A stretch of DNA of 64,000 bases from Saprospira grandis str. Lewin (GCF_000250635.1 NC_016940.1:2156001-2220000); one strand, 5' to 3'. Counted from the first letter of the stretch, positions 8,887 through 18,524 are shown. The notes: generated by a model not told the origin, from the sequence alone. A program made the numbers and translations.

Positions 8887-9316
8887 CGGACTGGGCATAT
8901 TGAGCAAGCAAAGCCAAGGACTCATTCTCTTTCTGACGCATGAGCTCCGCCTCTTCCTTGCTTTTGTCTTTATAGCCCAAAAGGTGCAATAATCCATGAG
9001 CCATTACTCTATGGATTTCATTTTGGGCCGAAACTTCAAACTTCTCGGCATTTTCTCGGCAGCGTTCTACCGAAATAAAAATGTCTCCGCTCACAGGCTC
9101 TCCCTCTTCCTGATACTGAAAGGTAATCACATCAGTTAGGGTATCATGCTGCAAATACTCTTGGTTCATAGGCAGCAAATAGGCATCGGAGCAAAAAATA
9201 AAAGAAAGGGCCTCAATATCGAGACCCTCTCTTTTTGCGATCGCTTGCAGCCAGCTTTCCATTTGTTCAGCCTGCGGCAGCTTATAATCAATATCTTCCG
9301 TATAAAATTCAATCAT
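8879..9316 (-). CDS. ybeY: Endoribonuclease YbeY (rRNA maturation factor)
   Basis: A 145-residue zinc-dependent single-strand endoribonuclease for 16S rRNA 3'-end maturation and ribosome quality control. The start at 9316 (MIEFYTEDIDYK) lies 4 bases after the stop of the upstream RsbW-like gene; a longer frame to 9346 overlaps that gene. The metal site is HGLLHLLGYKD: His107 and His111 are present, while the third His of the usual HGxLHLxGYDH is replaced by Asp117. The GYKDK form is common in Bacteroidota, so activity is probably kept. It is translationally coupled to its neighbours on both sides. Confidence 0.92.
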   Translation of the reverse strand: MIEFYTEDIDYKLPQAEQMESWLQAIAKREGLDIEALSFIFCSDAYLLPMNQEYLQHDTLTDVITFQYQEEGEPVSGDIFISVERCRENAEKFEVSAQNEIHRVMAHGLLHLLGYKDKSKEEAELMRQKENESLALLAQYAQSDA

Positions 9317-9320
9317 CAAC

Positions 9321-9728
9321 TTAGTGCAAGTTAAATTGTAGTTCAATCATGCGGCCTCCTTCCTTAAAGTCTACATGATCACTGAGGTTTTGCATCAAAA
9401 AAACGCCTCGTCCACCAGGAGTCATCAGATTTTCTGGTGCGGTGGGGTCGGGCAGCTGTGAGGGGTCAAAACCAGGCCCCTCATCTTCTACGGTAAAGGT
9501 AATGCAATTTTGCTGGATAGCGCTAGCAATATGGACCTTTTTATGGGCCTTGGCCTGGTTGCCATGCAAAATAGCATTGCTCACGGCCTCCGTCAAAGTG
9601 ATGAGAATATTGCCAAAAAGCAACTCATCCAACTCATATTGCTGCAAAACCTGATTCACATAGGGTTCTACTTCTGCTATGTTTTTTGGGTGAGAATCTA
9701 GAGTAAGTTTTAGTGCAGTTCCGGTCAT
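9321..9728 (-). CDS. RsbW-like anti-sigma factor / serine kinase (HATPase)
   Basis: A 135-residue GHKL ATPase of the anti-sigma (RsbW/SpoIIAB) type. The N box is TEAVSNAILHGNQ with Glu47 and Asn51, the G1 box DEGPGF is at 82-87 and the G2 box GGRGVFLM at 105-112. Proteins of this kind bind a sigma factor or phosphorylate a STAS-domain antagonist. It heads the group RsbW-like, ybeY, nitroreductase, with 4 bases to ybeY. The six RsbR-type STAS proteins 12-20 kb away make a phosphorelay partner plausible, but no sigma factor or RsbS/RsbT gene is in the window, so the circuit is unproved. Confidence 0.88.
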   Translation of the reverse strand: MTGTALKLTLDSHPKNIAEVEPYVNQVLQQYELDELLFGNILITLTEAVSNAILHGNQAKAHKKVHIASAIQQNCITFTVEDEGPGFDPSQLPDPTAPENLMTPGGRGVFLMQNLSDHVDFKEGGRMIELQFNLH

Positions 9729-10058
9729 CAGCCATCGTTTTGCGAGTGATAAAATTGTTGTCTTTGAGCTAGTTATATAGCTACATATTTATAGTGTGTG
9801 TGCCCAGGAAGCGGGGAAGTAGAGGGAAGGGATGCTTCCGAGGGCCTTTCAAGCTGTCCATTTACGGAACTTTCCCGCAAAGGGTTTCATTTTATGGGGT
9901 TTATCTCAAATCTTTTTTCCTTTCGGTCCAATTTTGCTGCTTTTGAGCCCAAAAAGGGGATAAAAAGCCTAATTTTGAGCTGCTTACAGTTCTAAAACCT
10001 CTCTTTTTACGTTAAATATATAGATAGGTTTTACCGGCATTTTTTTGAACCGAAAACA
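9729..10058. other. Intergenic region between divergent rsbW-like and porV-like genes
   Basis: About 330 bases that should hold both divergent promoters. No full TAnnTTTG promoter could be placed with confidence. There is a GGAAGC...GCTTCC stem near 9810-9842 and an inverted repeat AAAACCT/AGGTTTT around 9995-10033. No gene or interspersed repeat was recognised. Confidence 0.3.
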
Positions 10059-11186
10059 ATGATTATGCAGCGATTAATCTGGGGAGCCCTCATTTTATGC
10101 TTCTTTGGCCCAACTTTAACGGCCCAAAAATACAGTAACGAATTTTTATCTATTGGCCTGGGCGCCCGCGCCCAAGCGATGGGCGGGGCCATGGTGGCCC
10201 ATGTCAATGATGCAAGCAGCAGCTTTTGGAACCCCGCAGGTTTGCAGGGCATAGAAACGGATTTGCAAGTCGGCTTATTGCATGCCGAATGGTTTGGCGG
10301 CATCGGCAAATATGATTATGCCGGCTTTGGTATGCCGATTAAAGGCCAAAATAAGTACTTGGGCTTTTCTTTTATCCGCTTTGGTATTGACGGAATCCCC
10401 AACACCCTTTCGCTCTATGAGGATGATGGCAGCATTAACTACAATAACGTTACCGAGTTTTCGGCGGCCGATTATGCCTTTATCTTTAATTATGCCCAAA
10501 AGTTTGGCAAATTGGCGGTTGGGGCCAGCCCAAAAGTGGTCCGAAGAGTGGTGGGTCCTTTTGCCTCTTCTTGGGGCTTTGGCGTAGATTTGGGGGCCCA
10601 ATATCAATATTCTAAAAACTGGGCCTTTGGCGCTCAACTCAAAGATATTACGACCACTTTTAATGCCTGGCAATTTAGCTTTACCGAAGAGGAAAAACAG
10701 ACGCTGGGCCTCACGGGCAACGAGATCCCTATCCAGTCGTTTGAAATTACCAAACCCCAAATTATCCTTGGGGCGGCCTACAAAAAAACTTTTAACCTCC
10801 CTACGCCCGAAGGCAAAAAAGCCCGCAGTATTGGCCTTTTGGCCGAGCTAGATATGGTGGCCACCACCGACGGGCAGCGCAATACCCTAATTTCTGCTAG
10901 CCCTTTTAGCATTGACCCCGCCCTGGGCCTAGAGCTCAACTATAACCGCATTGCCTATTTGCGGATGGGCCTCAATAATTTTCAGCGATTTGAGAATTTT
11001 TCTGGCGAAAAAGAACTGACCCTCCAACCCAACTTTGGTCTGGGCTTCCGCATTTCTCGTTTCTATATTGATTATGCCTTGGCCAATTTGAGCGCTAGCG
11101 CGGGCGGCTTGCGTTCTCATATTATCTCGATCAAACTGGATATTGATTACGATTACATTAAACAAGCAATTCAAAAAGAGATTTAA
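10059..11186 (+). CDS. porV2: PorV/PorQ-family outer-membrane protein (PorV2-like)
   Basis: A 375-residue outer-membrane beta-barrel of the type IX secretion PorV/PorQ family. A signal peptide (LIWGALILCFFGPTLTAQ) is followed by KYSNEFLSIGLGARAQAMGG and HVNDASSSFWNPAGL, the FadL-like hatch region that marks the family. PorV carries folded cargo from the translocon SprA to the PorU sortase. The following gene across the IS is a PorU-type sortase, so this is probably the dedicated PorV partner, the pair called PorV2/PorU2 in some annotations. Two ATGs (10059 and 10065) could start it; the signal peptide suits both. Confidence 0.82.
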   Translation: MIMQRLIWGALILCFFGPTLTAQKYSNEFLSIGLGARAQAMGGAMVAHVNDASSSFWNPAGLQGIETDLQVGLLHAEWFGGIGKYDYAGFGMPIKGQNKYLGFSFIRFGIDGIPNTLSLYEDDGSINYNNVTEFSAADYAFIFNYAQKFGKLAVGASPKVVRRVVGPFASSWGFGVDLGAQYQYSKNWAFGAQLKDITTTFNAWQFSFTEEEKQTLGLTGNEIPIQSFEITKPQIILGAAYKKTFNLPTPEGKKARSIGLLAELDMVATTDGQRNTLISASPFSIDPALGLELNYNRIAYLRMGLNNFQRFENFSGEKELTLQPNFGLGFRISRFYIDYALANLSASAGGLRSHIISIKLDIDYDYIKQAIQKEI

Positions 11187-11194
11187 TTGTTTTT

Positions 11195-11348
11195 GGGGCT
11201 TGCCGCCTTTGGCGGCCGTTCCCTTTCGGGGCTCGCAGGTCTGCTCGGCCCTGCAGCCCTGCGGGCTTTGGTCGGCGGCTGCGCCGCCCCCCTACAGGCA
11301 ACTAAGCCTGCGGCGGCTAAAGCCGCCTGTAGGACGCCCTATTGGTCC
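11195..11348 (+). repeat. Interspersed modular repeat, copy 3
   Basis: Starts GGGGCTTGCCGCC-TTT-GGCGG, then the conserved GGGCTCGCAGGTCTGCTCGG core and a further hairpin CTACAGGC...GCCTGTAG. The right-hand end differs from the consensus. It directly follows the porV-like stop codon. Confidence 0.75.
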
Positions 11349-11521
11349 AGAAAAGCGAGCGCAGCGAGCTTGGCTTAGGGATGGATAGTGGTGGCCGTAG
11401 GCCAGACCCAGGGCTTTGAAGCCTAGCGAAAAGCCCGCAGGGCCGAGCGAATAGCGAGCCACGACACAGCCCGACCCGCCCGATAACTCATGAGGGTGTT
11501 AACCCTCATTTTGTATAAGTT

Positions 11522-13380
11522 GGGGCTGTTGAGGAAGTCAAAAGTCATTTTTAGGACTAAAAAAATAAAAAATGTTAATAAGTGTCCATTTTTTTACAAA
11601 AAGGCAATACTTGCCCCTTAATTACCCTCTTTTTGCGGCAATACTTTTGTTATTTCTGTTAAAAAGAGTCGTTTTTGATGTTTTTGGACAGACTTCGTCC
11701 ATAGTTCGAGCTTTATGCTTTGCTAGTTTGGCAATATTCATACTCATAGCAAGCAAGCCGACCTCTATATTCACCTTCTTTAATCCTCGAAGCATCAGTC
11801 GCCGAAAGCCTTTGTTTTGTTTTAGCTCTCCAAAACAGCCTTCAACATCTACTGATCTTTGTTTTCGTTTTCTAATCCCCTCTTCACTTAAAAGTAATTT
11901 TCTTGCTTTGGCTCTTAATCGCTCTAGATTAGGCGTTCTATGGATTCTTCGATTTGTAGAGGTTTTTTTATTTGAGTTCTGTTTTAAGCAGGGCTCCATC
12001 AGCGCACAGCCCTTACAGTCTGCTGCTTCATATATATTTGTTTCTTTAATGTAGCCTGACCGAAGTGTCTTTTTAGTCTCTCCTATTCGGTTTATTTTTT
12101 TCCCAACAGGACAAATATAAAAGTCACCTTTTTCATCATAGTGAAGGTTTCTAGCATTCGCAAACTCTTTTGTTTTAAAATTTCTTCGATGCTCTCTGTA
12201 AAAAGAGCCATACTTTACAAAACCCTCTATTCCTTTTTCTTCTAAAAAAAGATAATTTTCTTCGCTTCCATAGCCAGCATCTGCGGTGACTTGCTTGGGA
12301 TAAAAATTATAACGCTCTTTAAATCCCTCTAAATGACGGATATAGGTGGCCATATCAGAAGATGTTCGCTCTACTGAATAATGAGTAATTACTCTATTGG
12401 ATGTCGAAAATTGAATATTGTAATTTGCTTTAAGCTGGCCATTTTTTAAATGATCATCCTTAGTTTGCATAAAGGTGGCATCATGATCCGTTTTACTATA
12501 ACTTCCACGGCCATCTATAATAGCTTCCTGATCTTCATAACGTTTATAGCGATCTGCAAATTTATTTATCGCCCTTAAGTTTTTTTTTTCTTCCTTGGCG
12601 ATCTTTGCTTTTATTTCCTTATCTGACACTAACTGATTGATTCTATCAACAGTCTCTTGTATCTTTTCTGAGCTAGCCTTTTTTCCTAAATTTAAGGGCT
12701 CAATCTCTTGTTCCTCAGACTTATAAAGGCCTTCTAAATAAGCCCAGAAACCTTCCAGGCGCTCTCTGATTTTTTCTTTACTACTAGATAAACGATTCGC
12801 CCAAACATAAGTATAGCGATTTGCATTAGCCTCTAATTTTGTCCCATCTGTATAAACATCTTGCAAATCAACTAGACCTGCTTCTGCAAGTAGCAAAACG
12901 ATATCTGTAAAAATATCTTTAAACATCTCTCCCTCAAATCCTTGTAGGCGCTTTGAGCGAAATATACTAATCGTAGAATGATCTGGAGTAGAACGGCCAC
13001 TCAACCAAATAAAAGGAATACTCTCTTTTAAGGCTTTTTCTATTTTTCGAGAAGAGTAAGTGTTGTCTAAATACGCATAAATCAACACTTTAATCATCAT
13101 TTTCGGGTCGTAAGATGAGCTTCCTCCACCTTTATAACTATCATATAGGCGTTTCAAGTTGACTTGTTCAATCACTTGATTGACAACTCGAACAGGGTGA
13201 TCTGCTGGAATCCATGCTCCTAAATCCTCAGGAAACATGCTCATCTGATTTTGTTGGCTATTGCGAAATACAGCTTTTCTTTTCATCCTTAAATTTACAA
13301 AAAATAGACAACTTATACAACTATATACCTATATAGTTTTTCGGTAAAAGTAATTAGCTAATGTCTTTTTCAACAGCCCC
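11522..13380 (-). mobile_element. IS1182-family insertion sequence
   Basis: A 1859-bp element with terminal inverted repeats GGGGCTGTTGAGGAAGTCA (left) and GGGGCTGTTGAAAAAGACA (complement of right). One transposase gene lies on the minus strand. The only direct repeat seen at the edges is TT (11520-11521 and 13381-13382). It sits inside copy 4 of the interspersed repeat, in the space between the PorV-like and PorU-like genes, and breaks neither. Confidence 0.88.
11622..13286 (-). CDS. IS1182-family transposase
   Basis: A complete 554-residue DDE transposase. It opens with the family start (VFRNSQQNQMSMFPEDLGAW, IPADHPVR), then KMMIKVLIYAYLDNTYSSRKIEKAL and WLSGRSTPDHSTISIFRS; the catalytic domain includes DGTKLEANANRYTYVW with the first acid and DAGYGSEENYLFLEEKGI with the second, and the C-terminus has RKQRSVDVEGCFGELKQNKGFRR with the third Glu. 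Coiled-coil sequence separates the first two parts. No frameshift or stop was seen, so the element may be active. It is antisense to the flanking type IX genes. Confidence 0.94.
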   Translation of the reverse strand: MKRKAVFRNSQQNQMSMFPEDLGAWIPADHPVRVVNQVIEQVNLKRLYDSYKGGGSSSYDPKMMIKVLIYAYLDNTYSSRKIEKALKESIPFIWLSGRSTPDHSTISIFRSKRLQGFEGEMFKDIFTDIVLLLAEAGLVDLQDVYTDGTKLEANANRYTYVWANRLSSSKEKIRERLEGFWAYLEGLYKSEEQEIEPLNLGKKASSEKIQETVDRINQLVSDKEIKAKIAKEEKKNLRAINKFADRYKRYEDQEAIIDGRGSYSKTDHDATFMQTKDDHLKNGQLKANYNIQFSTSNRVITHYSVERTSSDMATYIRHLEGFKERYNFYPKQVTADAGYGSEENYLFLEEKGIEGFVKYGSFYREHRRNFKTKEFANARNLHYDEKGDFYICPVGKKINRIGETKKTLRSGYIKETNIYEAADCKGCALMEPCLKQNSNKKTSTNRRIHRTPNLERLRAKARKLLLSEEGIRKRKQRSVDVEGCFGELKQNKGFRRLMLRGLKKVNIEVGLLAMSMNIAKLAKHKARTMDEVCPKTSKTTLFNRNNKSIAAKRG

Positions 13381-13449
13381 TTGGGTTTCAACCCAGCGGA
13401 AGGGGAAGCCCCAAAAAAATCCCCATATTAACCTTTGAAAAATAAGATT

Positions 13450-16400
13450 ATGCGATACCTCTACTTCTTATTCCTACTTTTTGCTGTTGGCGCTTTGCAG
13501 GCCCAAATGCATGACGGAAATTTTGGTCCAGAATGGATCAATTACAACCAATCCTATTATAAAATGAAAGTGGCCCAAGATGGCCTCTACCGACTTAGTG
13601 CGCAGGCTTTGCAAAATGCAGGCATCAATACGGCTAGTTTGCCCCTCAATGGCCTTTCGGTTTATCATATGGGCCAAGAAGTGCCGATTCAGGTAGAAAG
13701 TAGTGGTGGTCAACTGCAGTATATTCAGTTTTATGGCGAAAAACATCGGGGCGAACTGGATAAGGAGCTGTATAACAACCCCAACCATCATTTTAACCCC
13801 ACTTATAGTGTTATTACTGATACCTCGGCCTATTTTCTGACCTGGAGCAATACGGGCCAAGGGCGCCGCTATGCCGATCAGGCGGCCAACCTCTCTAATT
13901 TGCCGGCTAAGGAGGATTACTTTATGTACAAAAGCGTTCGGCCCATTACTACGGCTTGGCAAAAAGGGAAAAGCTACAGCATTGCCAGCGAAGAACTGAG
14001 CAAATCGAGCTTTGAATTTGGCGAAGGTTGGGGCGGAAACCCCTTCTTGGACCAAAGTCATGCCGTGGGGATTTCTAACCTCTACGCTTCGGGCCCCGCC
14101 GCTCAAGGAGAAGTTCGTCTTTATGCTTCGGGGGCTGTCAATCACAATATTGAGGTGCAAGTGGGCGGCCAAAGTCGTTTTAATACGACTTTTGCTGGCG
14201 ACAGTGTAGGGACGCACAGTTTTTCAGTGCCCTTGAGCAATCTTTTGCCCACTACTATTATGCGGATTCGGGGTTTGGCTAGTAGCAGCGACTACCTTTC
14301 GGCCAGTTATGTAGCTATTAGCTACCCTAGGACCTTTGATTTTGGTGGAGCCAATAACTTTGCCTTTGAGTTGGCGGCTAGTAATAGCCGGCAGTACTTA
14401 GAAATTACCAACTTTGATGGGGGGAGTGGTCAGAATATTTACCTCTATGATTTGACCAACGGCTTGCGCATTCGCTGCTTTTGGGATGGGAGCCGGGTCT
14501 TGACTGATCTGCCCGCCTCGGCTGTAGACCGCAAGCTGCTGCTGATCAATGAAGGCAGTACCGCTATTCAAACTATGGGCCGCTTGGAAGAGGCCAATTT
14601 TGTAGACTATAGCAACCTCAATGCAGATTATATTATTGTTACGCATGCTAGCTTGCGTCAAAATAGCCTAGGCAATGACCCCGTTTTGGAGTATGCCGCC
14701 TATCGGGCCAGTACGGGCTATAATCCCGTGATTATTGAGGTGGATGACATCTTTGACCAGTTTGGTTATGGGATCAATAAGCATCCTGTGGCCCTACGCA
14801 ACTTGGCCAACTACTGCAAGCAAAATTGGAGCGATCCACAATATATATTTCTCATTGGGAAGGGCCGAACCTACACCCAAATGCGAAACTTTCATACCTA
14901 CGACCATCTGATTCCCACCTTTGGCTATCCCCCTTCCGATAATTTGCTGATGGCGCCAATTGGTAGCGATGTGCCCGCTATTCCCGTAGGCCGCTTGGCC
15001 GCATTGACGGGGGACCAAGTGAGTCTTTATTTGAACAAAGTTAGAGATTATGAAAATGAACGTTTAAATGCAACTTCTGACCTCCTTGGCCGAGGCTGGA
15101 CCAAAAATGTCATTCACTTAGGTGGGGGCCAAAATAGCACGGAGCAAAACATTATCCGACAGAACTTGAATAATATGGGGACCACCATTTCTGCTAGCCG
15201 ATTTGGCGGAAATGTCACTTCTTTTTTCAAAACTTCTACCAACCCCATTCAGGCCGCTCAGTCAGCCTACCTAGATTCTTTGATCAATAGTGGGGTGAGT
15301 TTGATTACCTTCTTTGGCCACTCTTCAGCCAATAGTTTTGACTTTAACCTAGACCGGCCCGAAAACTACAGCAATGCCCGCCGCTATCCTATGTTTATGT
15401 CTTTGGGTTGTTATGCTGGAACTGTCTTTGAAGACGGAGCCCGAATTAGTGAGTCTTTTATTTTTGAGGAAAATGCGGGAGCTAGTGTCTTTCTTGCCTC
15501 TGTAGGGGCAGCTTCGCTCTCGGCCCTCAATGTGTTTGCTGGCCAGTACTATTATCAGGCGAGCCAAAACCAATACGGCCAAGGAGGAGCTAAGATTACT
15601 CAAAAAACGATTGAGGCTTTAGAGAATGGGACCTTTTACTCCACTACGGTTCAAATGGCTAGCCATTATATGGTCTATCATGGCGACCCCGCTATCCCCC
15701 TGAGCATCTCGGAGCGGCCTGATTATTATGTCGATAATAACTTAGTCAGCCACAGCCCCAATACGGTCACTACACAAATGGCAGACTTTGAGTTGGTGGT
15801 GGACCTCTATAATCTAGGAACTGCCATTGATACCTCTTTCTGGATCGAGATTAACCGGGAATATCCCAATGGCAACCGGGCCTTTGTGAGTCGAGAGTAT
15901 ATCACGGCCCCCAATTTTTATAAGGAGTTGCGCCTGACGGTTCCCGTAGAAGGGCAGCCCGCTTTAGGCATCAACTATTTTGATATTAGTATAGATGTAG
16001 ATAGTGAAATTGATGAGCGACCACAACCCAGCGCAGAACAAAATAACCAGGTCCTACGCTATCCGGTCCAAATTCTTTCCGATGCCATTCTCCCCGTTTA
16101 CCCTAGGGAGTTTGCTATTGTGCCGCAGCAAAATATTAGTCTAAAGGCCTCTACGGGAAATACCATGGCCCAACGCCAGACTTATGTCCTGCAAATAGAT
16201 ACTACCGCCTATTTTAATAGCCCTTTGATGCAGCAAACAAGTATCAGTCAGGGCGGAGGGCTTGTGGAGTGGCAGCCCAATATGAGCTATACCGATAGCA
16301 GCGTTTATTATTGGCGAGTGAGCCCCGATTCTATTGATCCGACTATTGGCTACAGCTGGGCGACTAGCTCTTTCATTTATATGGATGGTAGTTATCCGGG

Positions 16401-18417
16401 CTGGAACCAATCGCATTTTTTTCAGTTCAAAAGAGATCAGTTTAATAACTTAGAGCTAGAGGAACCCCAAAGAAATTTTGAGTTCATTACTTCTTTGCAG
16501 GAAATTACCCTAGCCAATGGCTTTACGCCCTCACCCCTACACCCTGAACAACTAGCCACTTACCTCAATGGTAATTTGGTCGATAAATGCCGCTGCCATA
16601 ATAATAGAGGGGTTTATGTGCAGGTCATTGATTCTTCTGACCTGACGATTTGGACCCTAGGCGGTGGCCAAAGCCAATATGGGGCGGTTAACTGTGATGG
16701 GGCTGGACGAACGGCCTCGGTATTCTTATTTGAAACCCAGCAAACTAGCGCAGCCCTAGACCTAGAGCGCTTTTTGGCCGATTCTATTCCAGATGGCTAT
16801 TATGTATTAGTCTATACCTTGAATGATGCTAATGCCGATAACTGGCCCGCTAGCCTAATTGGCGAGTTGCAAAACCAAGGCGCCCAACAATTGCCTGGCC
16901 TGACGGCTGCCGTAGGTGGCCTACCTTGGGCCTTTTTCTACCAGAAAAATAATGCAAGTTTTCCCTACCGAAGCGAAGCCCTAGGGGCCAGCCAAAACGA
17001 TATTATTGGCCTCTCTTGCCTGATGCCTGGCAACTGGGATAAAGGTAGTTTGCTCTCTACCCAAATTGGGCCCGCCCAAAATTGGTATTCTTTCCATTGG
17101 GAGCCGGCCAATCTCGACAGTAATGATGTAGTAGGGGTAGACCTCTATGGCATTGAGGCCAACGGAAGCCGCCAATTGCTCCTGTCCAATATTGTGGCCC
17201 AAAATACTAGCCTGAATAGTATTGATGCCAATCAGTATCCCAAATTGGAGTTGGTCTGGAAAACCGAGGACGAACTAAGCCGAAGCTCTGGCCAGCTCGC
17301 CTATTGGCGCATTTTGGCCGATTTGGTGCCAGAGGCCGCTCTGCGACCCGAACGCTTTAGTGTTATTCAATATGATACGGTGGACCAAGGGCAGCCTTTT
17401 GACTTTAATGTCCAAATGGAGAATATTAGCCCGCTAGATATGGATAGCATTTTGGTCAAATACCAGCTGCTAGAAAATGGCAGTACGATCAATTATAAAC
17501 GCTTGGCCCCCTTGCCCGCCGGCGATAGCCTGCGCACGGGCCTACTTACGGTCTCTACCGATAATCTATCGGGGCCCCAGCAATTGTTGGTCGAAATCAA
17601 TCCCGATAATGATCAAGCCGAGCAATATCACTTTAATAATTTGGCCCTGGTCAATTTCTTTGTGCGCCAAGACCGCATCAACCCGCTACTAGATGTGACC
17701 TTTGATGGGCTGCGCATCATGAATGGCGATCTCGTTTCAGGCAAATCTCAGGTGGTGGTTTCTTTGTCTGATGAAAATAAATGGTTGGGCCTAGATGAGG
17801 TGGAGGACTTCCAGCTTACGCTGCGCCACCCTAGCCTGCCCAATGGCGAAACCCAACTCACGCTCAACAGTCCCTTGGTCCAAAACCTAGAGTTTCTGCC
17901 CGCCGATGCCCAAAATTTAGTAGTCGAAAATAAGGCGCAGCTCGTTCTGGACCTCGATCTAGAGTTTGATGGAACCTACACGCTCTTTGTTTCGGCTGCC
18001 GACCGCAGCGGAAATAATTCTGGAGAGCTAGATTACAGTATTGATTTTGAGGTGGTCAACCGCCCCATGATTTCCGATTTCCTCAATTATCCCAATCCTT
18101 TTACCTCGCAAACGCAGTTTGTCTTTACCCTCACGGGCCGAGAATTGCCTTCTTACCTCAAGATCCAAATCATGACGGTAACGGGCAAGATTGTCCGCGA
18201 AATTAGTATGGATGAGCTCGGCCCCTTGCATATTGGTGTCAATAGAACCGAATTTGCCTGGGATGGCACCGACCAATTTGGCGACCGCCTAGCTAATGGG
18301 GTCTATCTTTACCGCATTTTGGCCAAAACTGCCGATGGCGAATCTTATGAACGTTACCTTAATAAGGCCAGTAGCTTTACAGAACAGGGCTTTGGCAAAA
18401 TGTACCTGATGCGATAA
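13450..18417 (+). CDS. porU2: PorU-type C25 sortase (PorU2-like), very long
   Basis: A 1655-residue secreted protein of the gingipain/PorU peptidase C25 family. The ATG at 13450 is chosen because it gives a clean signal peptide (MRYLYFLFLLFAVGALQAQ); a TTG five codons earlier is less likely. The catalytic dyad is visible as His624 in FFGHSSANSFDF and Cys654 in FMSLGCYAGTVF. A CARDB-like/Ig-like region and a FlgD-like C-terminal domain (NYPNPFTSQTQFVF..AWDGTDQFGDRLANGVYLYRI) follow. PorU removes C-terminal signals of type IX cargo and attaches cargo to lipid at the surface. The PorV-like gene upstream is its likely partner, separated by repeats and an IS. Confidence 0.85.
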   Translation: MRYLYFLFLLFAVGALQAQMHDGNFGPEWINYNQSYYKMKVAQDGLYRLSAQALQNAGINTASLPLNGLSVYHMGQEVPIQVESSGGQLQYIQFYGEKHRGELDKELYNNPNHHFNPTYSVITDTSAYFLTWSNTGQGRRYADQAANLSNLPAKEDYFMYKSVRPITTAWQKGKSYSIASEELSKSSFEFGEGWGGNPFLDQSHAVGISNLYASGPAAQGEVRLYASGAVNHNIEVQVGGQSRFNTTFAGDSVGTHSFSVPLSNLLPTTIMRIRGLASSSDYLSASYVAISYPRTFDFGGANNFAFELAASNSRQYLEITNFDGGSGQNIYLYDLTNGLRIRCFWDGSRVLTDLPASAVDRKLLLINEGSTAIQTMGRLEEANFVDYSNLNADYIIVTHASLRQNSLGNDPVLEYAAYRASTGYNPVIIEVDDIFDQFGYGINKHPVALRNLANYCKQNWSDPQYIFLIGKGRTYTQMRNFHTYDHLIPTFGYPPSDNLLMAPIGSDVPAIPVGRLAALTGDQVSLYLNKVRDYENERLNATSDLLGRGWTKNVIHLGGGQNSTEQNIIRQNLNNMGTTISASRFGGNVTSFFKTSTNPIQAAQSAYLDSLINSGVSLITFFGHSSANSFDFNLDRPENYSNARRYPMFMSLGCYAGTVFEDGARISESFIFEENAGASVFLASVGAASLSALNVFAGQYYYQASQNQYGQGGAKITQKTIEALENGTFYSTTVQMASHYMVYHGDPAIPLSISERPDYYVDNNLVSHSPNTVTTQMADFELVVDLYNLGTAIDTSFWIEINREYPNGNRAFVSREYITAPNFYKELRLTVPVEGQPALGINYFDISIDVDSEIDERPQPSAEQNNQVLRYPVQILSDAILPVYPREFAIVPQQNISLKASTGNTMAQRQTYVLQIDTTAYFNSPLMQQTSISQGGGLVEWQPNMSYTDSSVYYWRVSPDSIDPTIGYSWATSSFIYMDGSYPGWNQSHFFQFKRDQFNNLELEEPQRNFEFITSLQEITLANGFTPSPLHPEQLATYLNGNLVDKCRCHNNRGVYVQVIDSSDLTIWTLGGGQSQYGAVNCDGAGRTASVFLFETQQTSAALDLERFLADSIPDGYYVLVYTLNDANADNWPASLIGELQNQGAQQLPGLTAAVGGLPWAFFYQKNNASFPYRSEALGASQNDIIGLSCLMPGNWDKGSLLSTQIGPAQNWYSFHWEPANLDSNDVVGVDLYGIEANGSRQLLLSNIVAQNTSLNSIDANQYPKLELVWKTEDELSRSSGQLAYWRILADLVPEAALRPERFSVIQYDTVDQGQPFDFNVQMENISPLDMDSILVKYQLLENGSTINYKRLAPLPAGDSLRTGLLTVSTDNLSGPQQLLVEINPDNDQAEQYHFNNLALVNFFVRQDRINPLLDVTFDGLRIMNGDLVSGKSQVVVSLSDENKWLGLDEVEDFQLTLRHPSLPNGETQLTLNSPLVQNLEFLPADAQNLVVENKAQLVLDLDLEFDGTYTLFVSAADRSGNNSGELDYSIDFEVVNRPMISDFLNYPNPFTSQTQFVFTLTGRELPSYLKIQIMTVTGKIVREISMDELGPLHIGVNRTEFAWDGTDQFGDRLANGVYLYRILAKTADGESYERYLNKASSFTEQGFGKMYLMR

Positions 18418-18437
18418 GCCTTTTTTTATTTTCTTTA

Positions 18438-18472
18438 GGGTCTCTAGCCTGATGGCTAGGGGCCTTTTTTTA
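18438..18472 (+). terminator. Intrinsic terminator after the PorU-like gene
   Basis: GGTCTCTAGCC-TGAT-GGCTAGGGGCC followed by seven T residues, 20 bases after the stop. Confidence 0.85.
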
Positions 18473-18524
18473 TGGTTTTGGGGCCCGCGGCCGGCTAGGC
18501 TTCGCCTAGCTCGGCCGCCGCTAT

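Larger units (their letters stand above)
11372..13412 (-). repeat. Interspersed modular repeat, copy 4, split by an IS1182-family element
   Basis: The repeat runs 11372-11521 and continues at 13381-13412 after the IS. The left piece has CATCCCTAAGCC, GGCCTACGGCCAC, the core, GGGTCGGGCTG and a TGAGGGTGTTAACCCTCA hairpin. The right piece has TTGGGTTTCAACCCAGCGG and GGGGCTTCCCC, matching the end of copy 2. Together they make one normal copy interrupted by the IS. Confidence 0.82.
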
